Of a stretch of DNA of 7,377 nucleotides, positions 7,139 to 7,377 are shown piece by piece. The notes beneath the pieces were generated by a model, which saw only the letters and a program-made list of their open reading frames with translations, did not search any database and was not told the DNA's origin. Numbering within the stretch: position 1 is the stretch's first letter; the number at the start of each line of letters is the position of its first letter. Source of the stretch: DUAL01 sp964452095 (lineage in GTDB: Bacteria; Bacteroidota; Bacteroidia; Flavobacteriales; BACL11); the NCBI GenBank assembly GCA_964452095.1, contig CAYVKX010000090.1, forward strand, positions 1-7,377, read 5' to 3'. A program made the translations under genes and the position numbers.

Positions 7139-7180
7139 AAAAGGGGTGGTTTTTTTCTTACTTGTTCCACCCCTTTTTTT
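7139..7180 (+). terminator. strong intrinsic terminator
   Basis: AAAAGGGGTGG (7139-7149) pairs perfectly with CCACCCCTTTT (7167-7177) across a 17-base loop, and the T run extends to 7180, followed by A and more T. The seven-base-pair G/C-rich core is striking in such AT-rich DNA. It would end transcripts of the mini-ORF unit, and possibly read-through from the kinase operon. The A run on the left arm would also allow termination from the opposite strand. Confidence 0.85.
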
Positions 7181-7213
7181 ATTTTCTTTTTACGACATCT
7201 AGTTTTTGGAAAC

Positions 7214-7229
7214 CAGCACATTATCAAAT
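7214..7229. repeat. dispersed intergenic repeat core, copy 2
   Basis: CAGCACATTATCAAAT differs from 2432-2447 at a single base. Both copies are intergenic and in the same orientation. This is the best-conserved part of the repeat that also relates 2412-2451 to 7281-7320. Confidence 0.5.
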
Positions 7230-7254
7230 CGACTCATTAATCTTTTATCTCAAA

Positions 7255-7278
7255 TCTAATATCTCACTTCTAACATCT
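7255..7278. repeat. imperfect tandem repeat, period 14
   Basis: TCTAATATCT (7255-7264) recurs as TCTAACATCT (7269-7278), with one difference and a 14-base period. It is part of the low-complexity intergenic stretch after the terminator. No coding frame or promoter is evident here. Confidence 0.5.
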
Positions 7279-7280
7279 AA

Positions 7281-7320
7281 TTACTACATTTTATTTTCAT
7301 CAGCATATTATTTTTTAACC
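7281..7320. repeat. dispersed intergenic repeat, copy 3
   Basis: This stretch matches 2412-2451 at 30 of 40 ungapped positions, including CTACATTTT and TCAGCA. It ends eight bases before the putative insertion-sequence end, so it appears to be host intergenic DNA into which the element landed. Confidence 0.45.
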
Positions 7321-7328
7321 CACTGTCT

Positions 7329-7377
7329 TGTCCTGAAATAGGTTTACACTAAAAAACCTAAGAAATGGAAACAAATC
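7329..7377 (+). mobile_element. putative insertion sequence left end (cut by window edge)
   Basis: From 7329 the sequence reads TGTCCTGAAATAGGTTTACA, which resembles, from memory, terminal inverted repeats of IS3-like elements in Bacteroidota that begin with TG. Within it, TAGGTTT (7339-7345) and AAACCTA (7354-7360) form a 7-bp hairpin just before an ATG at 7365, as expected of a transposase leader protected from outside transcription. The exact boundary is uncertain, since TGTCTTG begins six bases earlier (7324). The right end and target duplication are outside the window, so the family assignment is tentative. Confidence 0.4.
7365..7377 (+). CDS. possible transposase start, 5' fragment only
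   Basis: ATG 7365 opens a frame reading Met-Glu-Thr-Asn before the window ends. Its place 36 bases inside the putative insertion-sequence end, just after a hairpin, fits the first ORF of an IS3-like element. Four codons cannot identify a protein. Confidence 0.3.

Larger units (their letters stand above)
6807..7364. other. long intergenic region with a small transcription unit and repeats
   Basis: No large gene lies between the response regulator and the putative insertion sequence. Read in order, the region holds an inverted repeat (6870-6886), a possible -7 element (6974-6981), a 25-codon hydrophobic ORF (7020-7097), an 8-bp hairpin (7111-7131), a strong intrinsic terminator (7139-7180), and then low-complexity intergenic repeats (7214-7320). 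I see no tRNA or rRNA. The stretch 6974-7180 could equally be a structured small RNA of about 190 nt in which the ORF is accidental. Confidence 0.6.

Noticed and set aside
7214..7320. CRISPR-like array
   Set aside because: The repeats are degenerate, unevenly spaced and low in complexity, there are no regular spacers, and no cas gene is nearby.

Overview
This AT-rich window most likely comes from a member of the Bacteroidota. The evidence is a -7 element of the TAnnTTTG type, signal peptides that end just before Gln (GNA|Q, DNA-level read CDA|Q), weak use of Shine-Dalgarno sites, and membrane histidine kinases with periplasmic TPR arrays, which are typical of that phylum. I cannot assign a family or genus. 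All recognised genes lie on the + strand.

Layout: (1) 28-2292 encodes a complete UvrD/PcrA-type superfamily 1A helicase with all signature motifs and a C-terminal Tudor-like domain. (2) 2293-2497 is intergenic, with a period-7 repeat, a copy of a dispersed intergenic repeat, and a -7 promoter element directly before the next gene. (3) 2498-6806 is a tightly packed three-gene two-component operon: a TPR sensor kinase (here HK1), a second TPR sensor kinase (HK2), and a NarL/FixJ-type response regulator. The junctions overlap by 4 nt (ATGA) and 1 nt (TAATG). (4) 6807-7328 has no large gene. It holds a candidate operator, a possible promoter, a 25-codon hydrophobic ORF, a hairpin, a strong intrinsic terminator and several degenerate repeats. 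(5) 7329-7377 looks like the left end of an insertion sequence, with the first four codons of a reading frame, cut by the window edge.

The two kinases are paralogues with the same architecture: signal peptide, about six TPRs, coiled coil, one membrane helix, coiled coil, dimerisation/phosphotransfer region, ATPase domain. They have diverged in different places. HK1 keeps the phosphoacceptor motif ELHDGLGG but has an unusual G2 box. HK2 keeps canonical N, G1 and G2 boxes, but Gln-Ser replaces the His-Asp of the phosphoacceptor site, so it cannot autophosphorylate in the usual way. HK2 also carries a pure (CAA)8 tract, giving eight Gln, exactly in the ATP lid. The most interesting hypothesis is that HK1 and HK2 work as a hetero-oligomer, with HK1 supplying the histidine and HK2 supplying or tuning the ATPase, and both feeding the single downstream regulator. 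This is inference from sequence only.

The small unit after the operon (candidate operator, possible promoter, mini-ORF, terminator) could be a target or an accessory part of this system, or an independent small RNA; the sequence alone does not decide.
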